Source of the DNA: Turnera subulata
Taxonomy: Eukaryota; Streptophyta; Magnoliopsida; Malpighiales; Passifloraceae
DNA length: 64,000 nt
Assembly (NCBI GenBank): GCA_028386065.3
Contig: JAKUCV010002753.1
Location: 391,860-455,859, forward strand
Direction: 5' to 3'
In this document: piece after piece, positions 24,713-37,000 of the stretch
How the letters are laid out: the number at the start of each line of letters is the position of its first letter
Numbering within the stretch: the first letter of the stretch is position 1
Translations under genes and position numbers: made by a program
Notes under the pieces: generated by a model
The model's database searches: none
Told to the model about the DNA's origin: nothing
The model's input: the letters and a program-made list of their open reading frames with translations, nothing else

Positions 24713-26639
24713 ATATGCTACTGTCAATTGATGCTTGATCCCCTCATTGTCACAGAAATTATTAAAATCTCTTGATAAAAACTCCATTCCCCTGTCCGAT
24801 CTTAAAGCTTTCAACCTGCATCCACTTTGAACCTCTGCATAGCTTTGAACTTCTTGAATTTTGCCAAAGCTTCAGATTTAAGCCTTAAAAAATAAATCCA
24901 TGTCATCCTGGAAAAATCATCTATGAATAACATAAAATACTGGTTTCCACTTAAAGATGGTGTTCTCATTGGTCCACACAAATCAGTGTGTACTAATACA
25001 AGCTTTTCTTCAGCTCTCCATGAAGAATGATGAGGAAAAGACTCTCTTGTTTGTTTCCCTAACTGACATGATTCACATGTTCTAGGACTAGCATCAATCT
25101 CAGGCAAGTCTCTTACTAGTCCATTCTGTGAAGCAAGCTTGAGGGCATGTAGGTTGACATGACCACACCTCTTGTGCCACAAATTAGATTCATCAATGCA
25201 ACATTCATTAGCCACCTCACATGTTTTCCAATCTAATGGAAAACTATTGTTTTTCATCCTAACTTCACAAATGTTATTTCCAGCCTGGTCAACAATAATG
25301 CAACAATCTCTTTTAAATAAAACAGAATATCCATTCTTCATCATCTGTAGCACGCTTAATAAATTATGTTTCAGAGTTGGAACCAGTAAAACATCTTTAA
25401 TAAACTTCGTACCTCTATTGACATGCACTGCAACTATCCCCCTTCCTTGGCTTCATCAAATTCCCATCAACTGTCTTTACGGGCACCTTTACTGTTGGAT
25501 CCAAAGAGTAGAAAATGCTCCTATTTCCTGCCATATGTGCGGTGCAGCCACTATCTATATACCAAGTGGAAATGTCTGACATTTGTGCAATTGCACCTGT
25601 CATGAATAGAAACTCATGGTCAATAATAGTTTCTGCTACCTTGGCATGTTGTTGTTGTGCTTGAGGGGCTGATTGAGCTGCTGCTTGTTGAGCTGGCTGC
25701 ACTTGTTGAACTGGCTGCACTTGTTGATTAGTTGGTTTTGCTTGGTTCTGCAGAATCTTTCAATGTGGCCAACCTTTTGACAATGATTGCATCGTTTTAT
25801 TTTCCAGCACCTTTGCTCCATATGATTTGTCCTGTTACAATGCTTGCAGGGAGGATATTGACCTTTGCTTTCTGATTCCTTACTGCTACTAGCTTCTTGC
25901 TTCTCACCTTTCTTGAAATTGCTTTGTCTTTGAACTCTTTGCTGCTGCTTGGTTTAAATGCTTGCCTCACTTGAAGAGCTTCTTCTATTTCTTCTTCAGC
26001 CTTCTTGTTTAATCTCTGTTCATGAGCTTGAAGTGAGCCCACAAGTTCAGTGACTTTGAGCTTGGTGATGTCTTTTGACTCCTTAATTGCTGATACTTTA
26101 GCTTCAAACTTATTTGTCACTGTAAGCAAAATTTTCTCAACCACCCTCAATTCTGGAACCTTCTCACCATAAAGCTTTATTTGATTGACTATCTCCTGCA
26201 CTCGAGAGGCATAATCTTTGATGGATTCAGCTTCTTTCATTTTCAAAGTCTCAAATTGCCTCCTCAAGGTCTGTAATCTAATTGCTCGAGTTTTTTCAGA
26301 ACCTTGAAATTCTTGTTGTTGCACTTCCCAAGCCTCTTTTGCAGTAGCACAACTAACAATGGTGGGAAAGATTGAAGCTGAAACCAAAGAGAAGAGATAA
26401 GACATTACCATATTGTGCTTTTGGTAATTCTCTTTGTATGTCTTCAATTGCTGGACAGTCAAGCTTTCTATCTCTTTCGCTTCTTCAAAACCTTGTTCTA
26501 ACAGCTCCCAAAGCCCATTTGCAATGAAGAATGCCTTCATCCTTACTGCCCAGTAGTCATAATTCTCTCCAGAAAAGATTGGAGGCGTAGGCAATGATGA
26601 TGAAGGAATAGCTGGCTGTGGTGCAACCATGGCTTCCAA
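24713..26639 (-). pseudogene. Outer Copia: gag, zinc knuckle, protease and first part of integrase
   Basis: The gag starts at 26639 and has the phrase FSGENYDYWAVRMKAF typical of Copia gag. A zinc knuckle (CNHCQKVGHIERFC) lies near 25780, the protease DSG motif near 25550, and the integrase zinc region (LWHKRCGHVN) near 25180. The frame changes at least near 25800, 25720, 25420 and 24840. At the last of these, one base appears missing just after a GCTATG codon pair. The reading ends at the nested element, with the same integrase resuming at 19276. Confidence 0.82.
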
Positions 26640-26662
26640 ATCTTCCCGTAAGAACGATCTTG

Positions 26663-27206
26663 TGCTCTGCTACCAATTGAAGTTAACAGAGCAGCCAAAT
26701 AACAACAATGATTCTGCAGGATTTATCAATTAATAAAGCACTGAAATATGAAGAGAACAATGCATCATTTGATTGATCACAACACTCAATTTTCTGGAGA
26801 AGAAGTGATTTTATTCACTCTCACACCAATGCATTACAGCAACAGCAGTGGTTTTATACACAATATTTGTGTTCATCACCATGAACACGTTGACAGAACA
26901 CAAGCCACATAAAAACCTCTACATTATCAGACACTCTTGAAAGCTCTAGACTCTTTATTATTACAAGATTCCAACTTATTAGTAGGCAAATACAAAATAC
27001 AATCATAAGACTCCAACTTACTAATAGACATACAAAATACAATCATGCTCCAGACTTCTTCTCCTCTTGCTATTATAATGCACCTACCAACTTCAACAAT
27101 TACACCACGTGAATGACTTTTTATTTTCATACATAAAACACTCACACAGACATTTTAACAAACATCTGAACAGCGTACCTCAAGTAATAGGAGTAAGTCT
27201 TCAACA
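26663..27206 (-). repeat. 5' LTR of the outer Copia with primer binding site
   Basis: The LTR is 26679-27206, from TGAAGTTAACAG to TTCAACA. The bases before it (GTGCTCTGCTACCAAT on plus) read ATTGGTAGCAGAGCAC on minus, the primer binding site. It matches 16644-17172 throughout. Confidence 0.88.
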
Positions 27207-27645
27207 TCGCCACACTGAATCCACTTGTCTCTCTGGACTTTTGGGAACCGAAGTAACTCCTCCGGAAATTAAACTGGACTCGGTCATATTCAATTTTGAT
27301 AAGAAATGGTTGACGCGACCTGCTCCTTTGCCCTTTGAATACATGCAAGACGGCGCAGTAAAATATAAAATTAAAACTTTATCATCCACCTTTGTTGACT
27401 CTTCTCTCGTTTTTGCAATTGATAAGACAAAAAAACCAGTCCTTACTAACTACCGTCATAATCACTGGAAAATTCTTGTTGAATTTTATCCCATCGGGCC
27501 ACCAGGCCACCATAGTCCAATTTTGCAGGAAAACCCAATTTTTTTTGGTTTTGCTTTCTCTACATATATATCTGCTCAAAACTTACTGCTACTAACCGCT
27601 AGTAATCAAATACCCTCAACGATCCCTCCCAGCTAGTAGTAATAA

Positions 27646-27653
27646 TATAAATA
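27646..27653 (+). promoter_or_regulatory. TATA box of SCP2 copy 2
   Basis: TATAAATA lies 69 bases before the ATG at 27722, followed by AGATTCTG as in copy 1. Confidence 0.65.
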
Positions 27654-27721
27654 GATTCTGTAATTTTCTTTGATTTCATTCACGGAAGGAACAATATACT
27701 ACTACTACTACTATCAAGGAT

Positions 27722-28829
27722 ATGGCGGCTGAGCTCAAGTCTGATTCCTTTCTAGAGCATGCGAAGCAGTTCCTCCAGACCGATGAGGGTCAACAGCTGA
27801 AGAAGATCAATTACGTCTATCAGCTCAATATCGCACCTAAGGTAATTAAGAAGACCCACCTCTGTATAGATTGTGTTGTCCTCTGTGTGGGATTAGTCAT
27901 GTGTGGTTTTGGGTGGGTTCTAATTAATGAAAATGGGTGCTTTTGATTTTGCAGAAAATTGGAGTTGATGAGGTGATTTACACTATTGATCTCAAGAAAG
28001 GGGAGCTTACCAAAGGTTTGGGTTTGATTGATTGATTGTGAGTTTTGTTTTTCTTCGATTTGAATTGCGTTTTCACGTTGAGAGTTTGAGTAGGCAGACA
28101 CGATTATTGGAAGGTGTTTCATGTCCTTTAACTTGAGTTAATCTTATCATTGTTGTCCTCATGGTTTTATTTTCATTAATGTGGTCCTTCAACTCTTACG
28201 AACCGGACATTGTTGTCATTCTTAGCTACAATTGTTGATAATTGAGCCATGGCCACCCTTGGCCCTCCCCTCTCTTCGTCACTCTGATTCCAATGTCCTG
28301 CTCTGATTTTTAGTGCCTGAAGTCTTCTACGCTGTCTCCATTTTTCATAAGGCTACCCTTTTTCACATGTTTATGGGGTTTGCTTTCAAAGAAATAACAG
28401 GCATAGGCAACTTGGTTTCTTCACGAGTTTGATTTTACATCTGTTGATAGTATAGGTTGTACTTCCAAAATGAGTGTGGATTCCAAGTATTCTGTTTTTC
28501 TCCTTGTTTCCGATTGCATAAAAATTGTGATTTAGGGCCATATGAAGGAGAGCCCGATGTAATATTTTCCTCAAAGGATGAAGATTTCGTCAAGATTGCC
28601 TCGGGAAAGTTGACTACCTTTATGGCGTTTATGAGGTGAGGGAGAAGAATGACTGTTTCAATGGTCTCATTTTAATCTACTACTTGCAACTCTTCTATTC
28701 TCTCCTTTAATGATTGGGTGACATTTGATGGATGGGATGCAATGCAGGGGTATATTGAAGATTAAGGGCAAACTCAGAGCAGCTCCCAAATTCCCTCCTG
28801 AACTCTTCCCAAAACCTTCCAAGATGTGA
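27722..28829 (+). CDS. SCP2: Sterol carrier protein 2 (SCP2), copy 2
   Basis: The exons are 27722-27841, 27954-28014, 28536-28635 and 28748-28829, coding for 120 residues. Intron positions and phases are those of copy 1. It lacks one lysine codon in the LKKK run of copy 1 and has changed at sites conserved in SCP2: FSSKDEDFVKIASGKLTTFMAFMR replaces the usual F/L-S-F/L-K and NPQ residues. The C-terminus is PSKM, again a PTS1-like peroxisome signal. The frame is open and the promoter retained, so it may be expressed, but the protein looks more diverged than copy 1 and could be under relaxed constraint. Confidence 0.88.
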
Positions 28830-29125
28830 GCTATGCTAGCTACCTTAAGTTAAGGCTATTTGCATTCTGCTTCTGAAAGATGATCTTGCTATTAATTTCC
28901 ACACTTCTATCGAGTAATAGGAATTGACAGTATACAGCTCCATGTCCTATTTGAGTAATGGCACCCTGTACCAAGACCTTCCCTGTCCTTAAGCCAATTG
29001 TAATATTGCCACATATTGGGGTGTGGGTCAACTAAGGTAATGGGCTTTATGATCATGTGAGCCCAGAATTATGTTAGTGACGCTAATGATAAATTTGGAG
29101 CCTTTACGATCAACCTTAAGAATAT

Positions 29126-29331
29126 TACTCCCTACATATTACCTGACGCATAGGATCGTTTTAGAATTTTAAAGTAGTAATAATTGTTTAATTTTCTATT
29201 TGAATAACATATAGCAAGGAAAGATTCTGTAAATAAATTTTTTAAAGAAGGATAATATAATCAAATATCCTTGTTATCTCCAAAATAATTATTTTGTTGT
29301 AAAGCCAGTATTAAAATGAAACGAGGGAGTA
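29126..29331. mobile_element. Stowaway-like MITE (Tc1/mariner type)
   Basis: A roughly 200-base AT-rich element runs from CTCCCTACATATTACC (29128) to TTAAAATGAAACGAGGGAG (29329). Its ends are inverted (CTCCCT/AGGGAG) and it is flanked by TA on both sides, the TA target duplication of Stowaway elements. It lies in the 3' flank of SCP2 copy 2 and has no counterpart in copy 1, so it inserted after the duplication. Confidence 0.7.
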
Positions 29332-29459
29332 TAACATCATTTCTCACAAAAAAAATTATCGTTATCATTTGGATGCTGCTTCTGATAATTATCGCTCTCT
29401 CTCTCTTTAACATTCTGATATGAGATAATCACAAAAGGAGTGGAACTCCAGACTTACTT

Positions 29460-30136
29460 AAACAAAATCAAATTACTTACTACTTAGACCAATTCATATT
29501 AGTTGAGAAATGAACGGTTCTCTCTTTGGTTTTAGTTTTGGGTTTGTGTTTTTGGATTTAGATTTTCCATGATAAAACCGAATCCATTATTCATGTGACA
29601 TGGTGATATGAGATGGATTTAGCGAAAGGGTGTTTGCCTACGTCTGGCTGCCTAGGATGTAACATTTCATGTGGGTCGTTATGAATAGTACATATGAATA
29701 TCATCACCAACAAAAAATGGAGGTCATTTGCGTGTTGTGTGCTTCACCGTAACTGGTACGCACCGCAACTCCCATGCCCAAACAGGGCTTCTCTTCTCTT
29801 CTTCCAGAAGATGTTGACCCCACGGATCGTTTGCTTCCTCTACCAATTCCTATCGTATTTGCTAACCTATGTCTTTCATAGTTTTTATTGAATTGGATTA
29901 ATAAACTGCGCAGCTGGATCAGTTGGTCAAGCGTTTAGCTCTCTCTGAATTACAAATTGGATTTAATTGACCCATTTCCTCGAAATAGTCTTAAATGATA
30001 ACTAAACCAAAAAAATTGCCGCTATCCTTACAAAGCGGAAAAACTAGTCGCGATATTATCTTGCAACTTCAGATGAATACAATCAGGAGGTTGAACCAAA
30101 GTGTGAAACATCAAGAAAAAGTGTAGAGGCACAGTG
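29460..30136. other. Intergenic stretch
   Basis: I see no gene or defined element. A segment near 29910-29950 ('ctggatcagttggtcaagcg') is faintly tRNA-like but has no B box or target duplication. Confidence 0.4.
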
Positions 30137-30742
30137 TGTTGGGCCCGGTGGCACTATCTCGCGGAAATAATATTACTTCACAAGGAAATAAACAAGTGAA
30201 TGACAAAAAAGATAAATGACACACAGTATTTAACGTGGTTCACCCAAATATTGGGCTACGTCCACAATCCCGATCCCACCGGAAAAAACTTCCACTATAA
30301 AATAGTAGGCTTACAAAAGAGACTTCCCTAAATTTTAGGGGTATAATCAACCTAGAGTTCTACCCAAAATAGTATCTCACAAGGTGTTTCCCAAGTGTTT
30401 GTCAAAAAATACCCCTAAGGTATTTTTCCTCACTATTTTGTCACTCCCTAATTTAAAAGGGGATTTGAAGAAAATATTTTCTTCCTAATTTTTCTTCCCT
30501 CCTTTCCACACTCTCTTTCACTCTCTCTCTCACTCTCTTATTCACTTCTTGTGAATGCTTAGGATGATTTGAAGAGCAAATGAGGAGCCTATTTATAGGC
30601 ACTCCGCAGGGACCAAATTGTAAGATTTTACAACTATAGGGACCAACTTGCAAAGCTCCACTAACTGCTCCACAAATAGCAATTAGTGCTCCATTAATGC
30701 TAGTGGTGGGCCCCACAATGAGGAGGAACCCACTCACCAACA
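30137..30742 (-). repeat. 3' LTR of the deleted Copia
   Basis: It begins TGTTGGGCCCGGTGG and ends CTCACCAACA. ATTCTCCCCCTT, the complement of a polypurine tract, follows. Confidence 0.88.
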
Positions 30743-30758
30743 ATTCTCCCCCTTCCGA

Positions 30759-32435
30759 CTACATGTTGGGGGGATCCACCAGTCCGGCAGCTTCACGGCA
30801 GTATTCAAACTTCCCTCTTGGAAGTGTCTTTGTCAGCATGTCAGATCCATTCTCTTCTGTATGGATCTTCTCGAGTTGTAATTGCTTCTTCTCTAGCACA
30901 TCCCTGATCCAGTTGTATCTTACATCTATGTGTTTCGATCTGGAATGAAATGAGGCATTCTTCGCAAGATGGATAGCACTTTGACTATCACAGAATAACT
31001 GATAACTGTCTTGCGAAAAACCAAGTTCAGTTAAGAACTTCTTCATCCACAACAACTCCTTACATGCTTCCGTTGCTGTAATAAACTCAGCTTCTGTAGT
31101 TGACAGAGCAACACACTTCTGTAGCCTTGATTGCCATGACACAGCTCCCCCTGAAAAATTAATCAGGTATCCTGATGTAGATTTTCTGGAACTAACATCA
31201 CCAGCCATATCTGTATCGGTGTATCCAACCAACACAGGTTTGTCTTCTCCAAAACACAGGCACATTTTGGAGGTTCCTCGTAGATACCTGAAAATCCACT
31301 TGACAACATTCCAATGCTCTTTACCAGGATTAGAAAGGTATCGGCTCACTACTCCGACTGCGTGAGCAATGTCTGGTCGGGTACATACCATGGCATACAT
31401 CAAGCTTCCCACTGCTGAGGCATATGGAATCCGCTCCATCTCTTTCTTCTCCTCATCCGTAGATGGACTCTGCTCAGGACTTAGTCTAAAGTAGTTAGCA
31501 AGAGGACAACTGACTGCTTTAGCTTTATCCATGTTGAACCGTTGAAGTACCTTCTCTATGTACTTCTCTTGGGACAACCATATCTTCTTGGCTTGTCGAT
31601 CTCGAACAATTCTCATCCCGAGAATTTGTTTTGCTGGCCCCAAGTCTTTCATGGCGAAAAACTTGCTTAGCTGTGCTTTCAAGCTGTTGATTCTGGAAAC
31701 ATTCCGGCCAACAATCAGCATATCATCCACATAGAGCAATAGGATGATGAAGTCATCGTCAGAAAATTTCTGAACGAACACACAGTGGTCTGAAGTAGTC
31801 TTCTTGTATCCCTGTTGCCCCATCACAGACTCAAACTTCTTATACCACTGTCTTGGGGCTTGTTTTAAGCCGTAAAGGCTCTTCCTCAATCTACAAACAT
31901 AATCCTCTTTTCCTTTCCGCTGGAAACCCTCTGGCTGCTCCATGTATATTTCTTCTTCCAAATCACCATGTAGGAAGGCTGTTTTGACATCCATCTGCTC
32001 AACCTCCAGGTTAAGACTCGCAGCTAATCCCAGCACTGTGCGGATTGAGGTCATTTTCACCACTGGTGAGAAGATTTCATCAAAGTCAATCCCTTTCCTT
32101 TGACTGAAACCTTTGACAACTAATCTTGCTTTGAATCTTGGAAGTGGACTGTGCTCTTCATGCTTGATCCTGAACACCCACTTATTTTTCAAAACTCTCT
32201 TGCCTTTAGGCAGCTTCACCAGCTCAAATGTCTTGTTCTCATGCAAGGATTTCATCTCTTCTCGCATGGCTTGAATCCACTTCTCCTTATGCTCATTACT
32301 AACAGCTTCATCATAGCTTTCTGGCTCTCCCCCATCAGTGAGTAATGAATACTCGTTTGGAGAGTACCTAGTAGAGGGTTGCACGGCTCTTCCGGACCTT
32401 GTGTGATAAGGAGAATTACTTGATGGCGGTGGCAC
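30759..32435 (-). pseudogene. RT and RNase H remnant of the deleted Copia
   Basis: An open frame of 558 codons contains the Copia RT (FSPVVKMTSIRTVLGLAAS, LLYVDDMLIVG) and RNase H (LSTTEAEF, then SKHIDVRYNWIRD and a short tail). The apparent first codons (MPPPSSN) lie at the fusion with the LTR, so its ATG comes partly from LTR sequence. Without gag and integrase it cannot be autonomous, though the RT frame is intact. Confidence 0.85.
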
Positions 32436-33023
32436 TATCTCGCGGAAATAATATCACTTCACAAGGAAATAAACAAGTGGAGGACAAAAAAGATAAATGA
32501 CACACAATATTTAACGTGGTTCACCCAAATACCGGGCTACGTCCACAATCCCGATCCCACCGGAAAAACTTCCACTATAAAATAGTAGGCTTACAAGAGA
32601 GACTTCCCTAAATTTTAGGGGTATAATCAACCTAGAGTTCTACCCAAAATAGTGTCTCACAAGGTGTTTTCCCAAGTGTTTGAAAAAAAATACCCCTAAG
32701 GTATTTTTCCTCACTATTTTGTCACTCCCTAATTTAAGAGAGGATTTGAAGAAAATATTTTCTTCCTAATTTTTCTTCCCTCCTTTCCACACTCTCTTTC
32801 ACTCTCTCTCTCACTCTCTTATTCACTTCTTGTGAATGTTTGGGATGATTTGAAGAGCAAATGAGGAGCCTATTTATAGGCACTCCGCAGGGACCAAATT
32901 GCAAGATTTTACAACTATAGGGACCAACTTGCAAAACCCCACTAACTGCTCCACTAATAACAATTAATGTTCCATTAATGTTAGTAGTGGGCCCCACAAT
33001 AAAGAGGAACCCACTCACCAACA
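32428..33023 (-). repeat. 5' LTR of the deleted Copia, missing its last bases
   Basis: This aligns with 30137-30742 but lacks the roughly 10 terminal bases (the GGGCCCAACA end) and the primer binding site. It passes directly into pol coding sequence. Confidence 0.85.
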
Positions 33024-35160
33024 CAATGGACAAGCCAATCTGCATTATTGCTTTGCCTCACGAAACACATACTGTAATGGGACTTGTTATTGACAATTAA
33101 GAATATGTTAGACAGCAGAGCTGAGCTCCTTCGAGCTTGAATTTCCTAATTTTACAAATGAGAGATGCCTTTCAAGGCATCCCCGTCAACATGAACAAAA
33201 CGGTAACCCATATCTCAAGGTTTTTATTGTAAACCTGTGAATAAATCCAAAATTCAGCATTAAGAATGAACCAATATTATGGCAGAAACCTGAAAGCTAT
33301 GAACTAATATATAACTTCAAAAAAAAAACTTGCCATATATATTGAAGAAAAATACTGTTTCTATATACGGTAAAAAATATCTGTTTCTATAGGCTTATAC
33401 GCCCATGGGTAAGCACAGTGCTCGTTGTCTGTTTTTCTTATAGCTTTAGCTAAACAATTAGGTTTTTAAAGTAAAAGCTAGAAAAATTCAACCTTTATAT
33501 ATACATCCAGTGATGTGTTTCAACGTTTTAAGTGTGAAAGAGAAACACAAACAAGAAGAGAGGCACGTTAAAGCAAATATGAACGGTTGACCTCGCTGAT
33601 TTGTCATTACTGAAGCGAAGTCAAGCATCGTGGCTATGCATGTAAGGGCATAGATGCATACAAGGATAAGATCATGGATGGAACCCAATAAATTATTCTG
33701 ACTATATCCTCATTATGAAATGGAATTAATTATGACGATTATATTTCGATTGTCCAAATTAAAAATGGACAGCTTCCTTAACATGGGTTCTGTTGCTTGA
33801 TTTCTTATCAATCACACCTAGTCGGACCCATAATACACGCAAAGAGATTAAAGACAAAATCAAAAAGTTTAAATTCCCTTTGTGTGAATGCATTAAAACT
33901 CTACCCCGGCAATGATGGGTATATATGAAAGGAGGAGTGGCATGAACCCAATACCCATAGTTCAAACTCAAATAAATGGGTTTTGGTGTGGCATCAGTGT
34001 GCATTCTCAGTCTTTTCCTCTCAATCTCTCCTGTGTTGGAAGCTGCTGATGGATTATTATTTCAGGTATGGCATTCACCTTTTAATGATGCCTCAATCCC
34101 TATTTGTTGACAAGTAGATATTTTTTTCTTTTTTAGTCGATCATTCATAGTCACAAAAAGCACATATAATTCTGCCTTGGACCATTATTACTTACAAGTT
34201 ACAATCTAGTTTGCTCTACTTTGAGCTTCATCTACGCAATTGTATGCCATACTTGAACGTCTTCATTACTTCAGTGCTAAAATAATATTATGTACGTATA
34301 TTTAGCTGCTATTTTCTCACAAGAGAAAATTCACAAAACATGATTCTAAGGTCTGAGGCGGAAATATTTCGCTGCAACCAAATTAAAGGGGCTGGACATA
34401 TAAGAAACCACCCAATTTTAAATATTAGTAACGATAAATATGAATAAAAAAACTAAGAAGAAATCATCGGGATATACAGTTTTAATAGGTACGTACCGTC
34501 ATAGTATGCTACGAATGGTCGATTTTCAAAAGCAACAAGCAACGCGGGGATGATTTTATTGAGAAATTATTGGATACACCCAATATATTAATTGTCGTTT
34601 GTCAAATATTTTTTTTTTAAAAAATCTTATTGATTTCTTCTTTCCTTTAAGGATATATATATTTATTTTTCTAAATGTGGGGATATAATTTATAAATACT
34701 CCAATTTTATAACACACGCAGAGCTATGTTCCTTACCACGCGCAATTACCAGAAGAGGAACAAGTCCACCAAATCACAACTTCAAGATTTGTTGCCCCAT
34801 TATCATTACTTTTAGTTAAGGAACATGGATTTTGACATGTAAGCAAAAAGAACAATCCTGTTCTAATCTCTAAAATGTTCATTAAATTCTCATACCCACA
34901 TTTGGACAAGTATCTATCTGGATGCTATAATATCAGATATTCAGATTTAAAATATCTGAATCCTAGCTAGAGTCCAAGTCACGGTGCAATTTAGTTAGTT
35001 TTCATTGGCTAGGTTAGGCAGCAACTTGGCGTCTTTGCTTGACTACCATCATTTTTATGGGAACTAGACTGCGATTTTCTCTAGTCCTTGATAAGGAAAA
35101 AACTAAAGATGATCTTCTTGCCCAACAAAAAGAAAATGAAAGGCAAAAAACTCTGTTGCC
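33024..35160. other. Intergenic region upstream of alpha-amylase
   Basis: No gene is supported. It is AT-rich with short ORFs only. The last few hundred bases should contain the amylase promoter. I did not find a convincing gibberellin-response motif (TAACAAA) close to the TATA box. Confidence 0.5.
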
Positions 35161-35165
35161 GAGCC

Positions 35166-35173
35166 TATATAAG
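35166..35173 (+). promoter_or_regulatory. TATA box of the alpha-amylase gene
   Basis: TATATAAG in 'gagcctatataagaggc' is about 80 bases before the ATG at 35249, a normal spacing for a plant promoter with a short leader. Confidence 0.7.
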
Positions 35174-35248
35174 AGGCAAATCCCACCAGACAAATCCACT
35201 GAATACCAACATATTCCTTGACTTTTTAGAACACGGTAGAACCAAAGA

Positions 35249-37000
35249 ATGAGTGTTCTCTCGTCATTCCTGTTTCTTTTCCTATCTGTATTCCCCATGT
35301 TCACATATTCTGCCTTGTTGTTTCAAGTATGGCTTGGTGTGTCCCACCATTCACAACCTTGTCTCTCAGATGTCACAACACATAGACTATATGCAGTGGA
35401 CCTTGGTATTTACGTGTCACGTTTTGTTTTTGTAGGGATTCAATTGGGAGTCAAGTAACAAGGGAGGAGGATGGTACAACTCGCTGAAGAACTCAGTTGA
35501 TGATCTGGCCAATGCTGGAATCACTCATGTCTGGCTTCCTCCACCATCTCAGTCTGTTGGCCCTCAAGGTACTCACAGTACAACAGTTGTTCAATTTACT
35601 AGTTCCTAGAATGATCACTTGATTGGAGTGGTAAAACCAAAACATGAACAATTTGTTTTGATACAATTGGAATTTTGATTGTATCCCAACTATGTTGTAA
35701 GGAAACTTGTGATGTGTGAAAAGAATATAACCTATAGTTTTGCGCTATCAGGTTACATGCCAGGGCGGTTGTATGATCTCAGTGCGTCCAAATATGGATC
35801 CCAGGACGACTTGAAATCACTAATTGCAGCTTTCCATCAAAAGGGTATTAAATGCCTGGCCGATATTGTGATAAACCACAGGACTGCGGAGAAGCAAGAC
35901 AGCAGAGGAATATGGTGCATTTTCGAGGGTGGAACTGATGATGATCGTCTTGATTGGGGACCATCCTTCATTTGCAAGAATGACGTTGCCTATTCTGATG
36001 GCCAGGGAAATCCCGACACAGGAGATGACTATGCAGCCGCTCCTGACATTGACCACCTCAATCCTAGAGTGCAGAAAGAGTTGTCGGATTGGATGAATTG
36101 GTTGAAGTCTGAAATTGGGTTTGATGGATGGAGATTTGATTTTGTTAAGGGGTATGCTCCTAGTATCACAAAAATCTACATGGAACAAACCTCTCCAGAT
36201 TTTGCTGTTGGTGAAAAATGGGATCCTATGGCTTATGGTGGGGATGGAAAACCTGATCAGAATCAGGATGCACACCGGGGAGCGTTAAAAGACTGGGTTC
36301 AGGCTGCTGGTGGGGCTGTCACAGCTTTTGACTTCACAACAAAAGGGATTCTTCAAGCTGCAGTGCAAGGAGAGTTGTGGAGATTGAAGGACTCTAATGG
36401 GAAGCCACCTGGTCTGATTGGCCTGCTGCCCCAAAATGCTGTGACTTTTATCGATAATCATGACACTGGCTCTACTCAGAATCTTTGGCCCTTCCCATCT
36501 GATAAAGTCATGCAGGGCTATGCCTACATTCTTACCCATCCTGGAACCCCATCCATCGTAATTCCTGTTCAAACTTTTCAATTTATCTGTTTTTGTGGTT
36601 TCTTACTGTTACTGATGAATTTTTTAGTACCCTCTTACTGTGGCATCAGAATGTTATCTTTTATTTCTTTTCCTTTTCAACTATTTAGTAACACTAGTAG
36701 AAAATCTTCATATTGTTGATGGAACTGGGAATTTTTCTGTGTCTGCAGTTTTATGATCACTTCTTTGACTGGGGCCTAAAGGATGAGATTACCAAATTGA
36801 CGACAATCAGAAAGAATAGCGGTATTGACTCTACAGCCACCGTGAACATTTTGGCCTCTGATCCTGATCTTTACGTGGCAGCAATTAAGGACAACATTAT
36901 TATGAAGATTGGACCAAAGGCGGATGTTGGCAACCTTGTTCCTTCAAACTTTAAGATTGCTACATCTGGAAAAGACTATGCAGTCTGGACAAAGCAGTGA
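35249..37000 (+). CDS. AMY1: Secreted alpha-amylase (GH13, AMY1 type)
   Basis: This enzyme hydrolyses internal alpha-1,4 bonds of starch. The exons are 35249-35326, 35436-35568, 35752-36557 and 36749-37000, giving 422 residues, close to the usual length. The first exon codes for a signal peptide (hydrophobic FLFLFLSVF core) and the ALLFQ start of the mature protein, so it enters the secretory pathway, as in Arabidopsis AMY1. The four GH13 regions are present: [20 protein letters not shown] with the nucleophile Asp; FAVGEKWD with the acid/base Glu; and [10 protein letters not shown] with the third Asp. The C-terminal [18 protein letters not shown] and YAVW segments are typical of plant amylases. 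No lesion is seen. Remnants of a neighbouring gene family start 200 bases downstream. Confidence 0.95.

Larger units (their letters stand above)
16644..27206 (-). mobile_element. Outer Copia LTR retrotransposon, split by a nested Copia
   Basis: LTRs of 529 and 528 bases (16644-17172 and 26679-27206) begin TG and end CA and differ at roughly 18 positions by eye (about 96-97% alike). The coding order on the minus strand is gag, zinc knuckle, protease, integrase, RT, RNase H, as in Copia. A second Copia at 19277-24712 interrupts the integrase. The bases just outside the LTRs (GGAAC on the left, TCGCC on the right) do not form a target duplication. Several frameshifts make it non-autonomous. Confidence 0.9.
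27360..29450 (+). repeat. Segmental duplication, copy 2 (SCP2 unit)
   Basis: This aligns with 12500-15110: promoter, exons, introns and 3' flank. The middle of the third intron differs. Copy 2 carries a stretch around 28110-28300 ('ttaacttgagttaatctt...') that is absent from copy 1 and looks like an old insertion. Confidence 0.7.
30137..33023 (-). mobile_element. Internally deleted Tnt1/Tork-like Copia
   Basis: Two LTRs (30137-30742 and about 32428-33023) flank only the RT and RNase H part of pol. The primer binding site, gag, protease and integrase are gone. The flanking 5-mers CAGTG and CAATG differ by one base and look like an aged target duplication. The LTRs are the same family as the LTR at 61820-62440. 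The 5' LTR is fused to coding sequence at the shared word TGCCACCG. Confidence 0.88.

Noticed and set aside
27220..27640. ORF of 175 codons upstream of SCP2 copy 2
   Set aside because: It begins in the Copia LTR, crosses the junction and overlaps the duplicated promoter, so it is a chance ORF.
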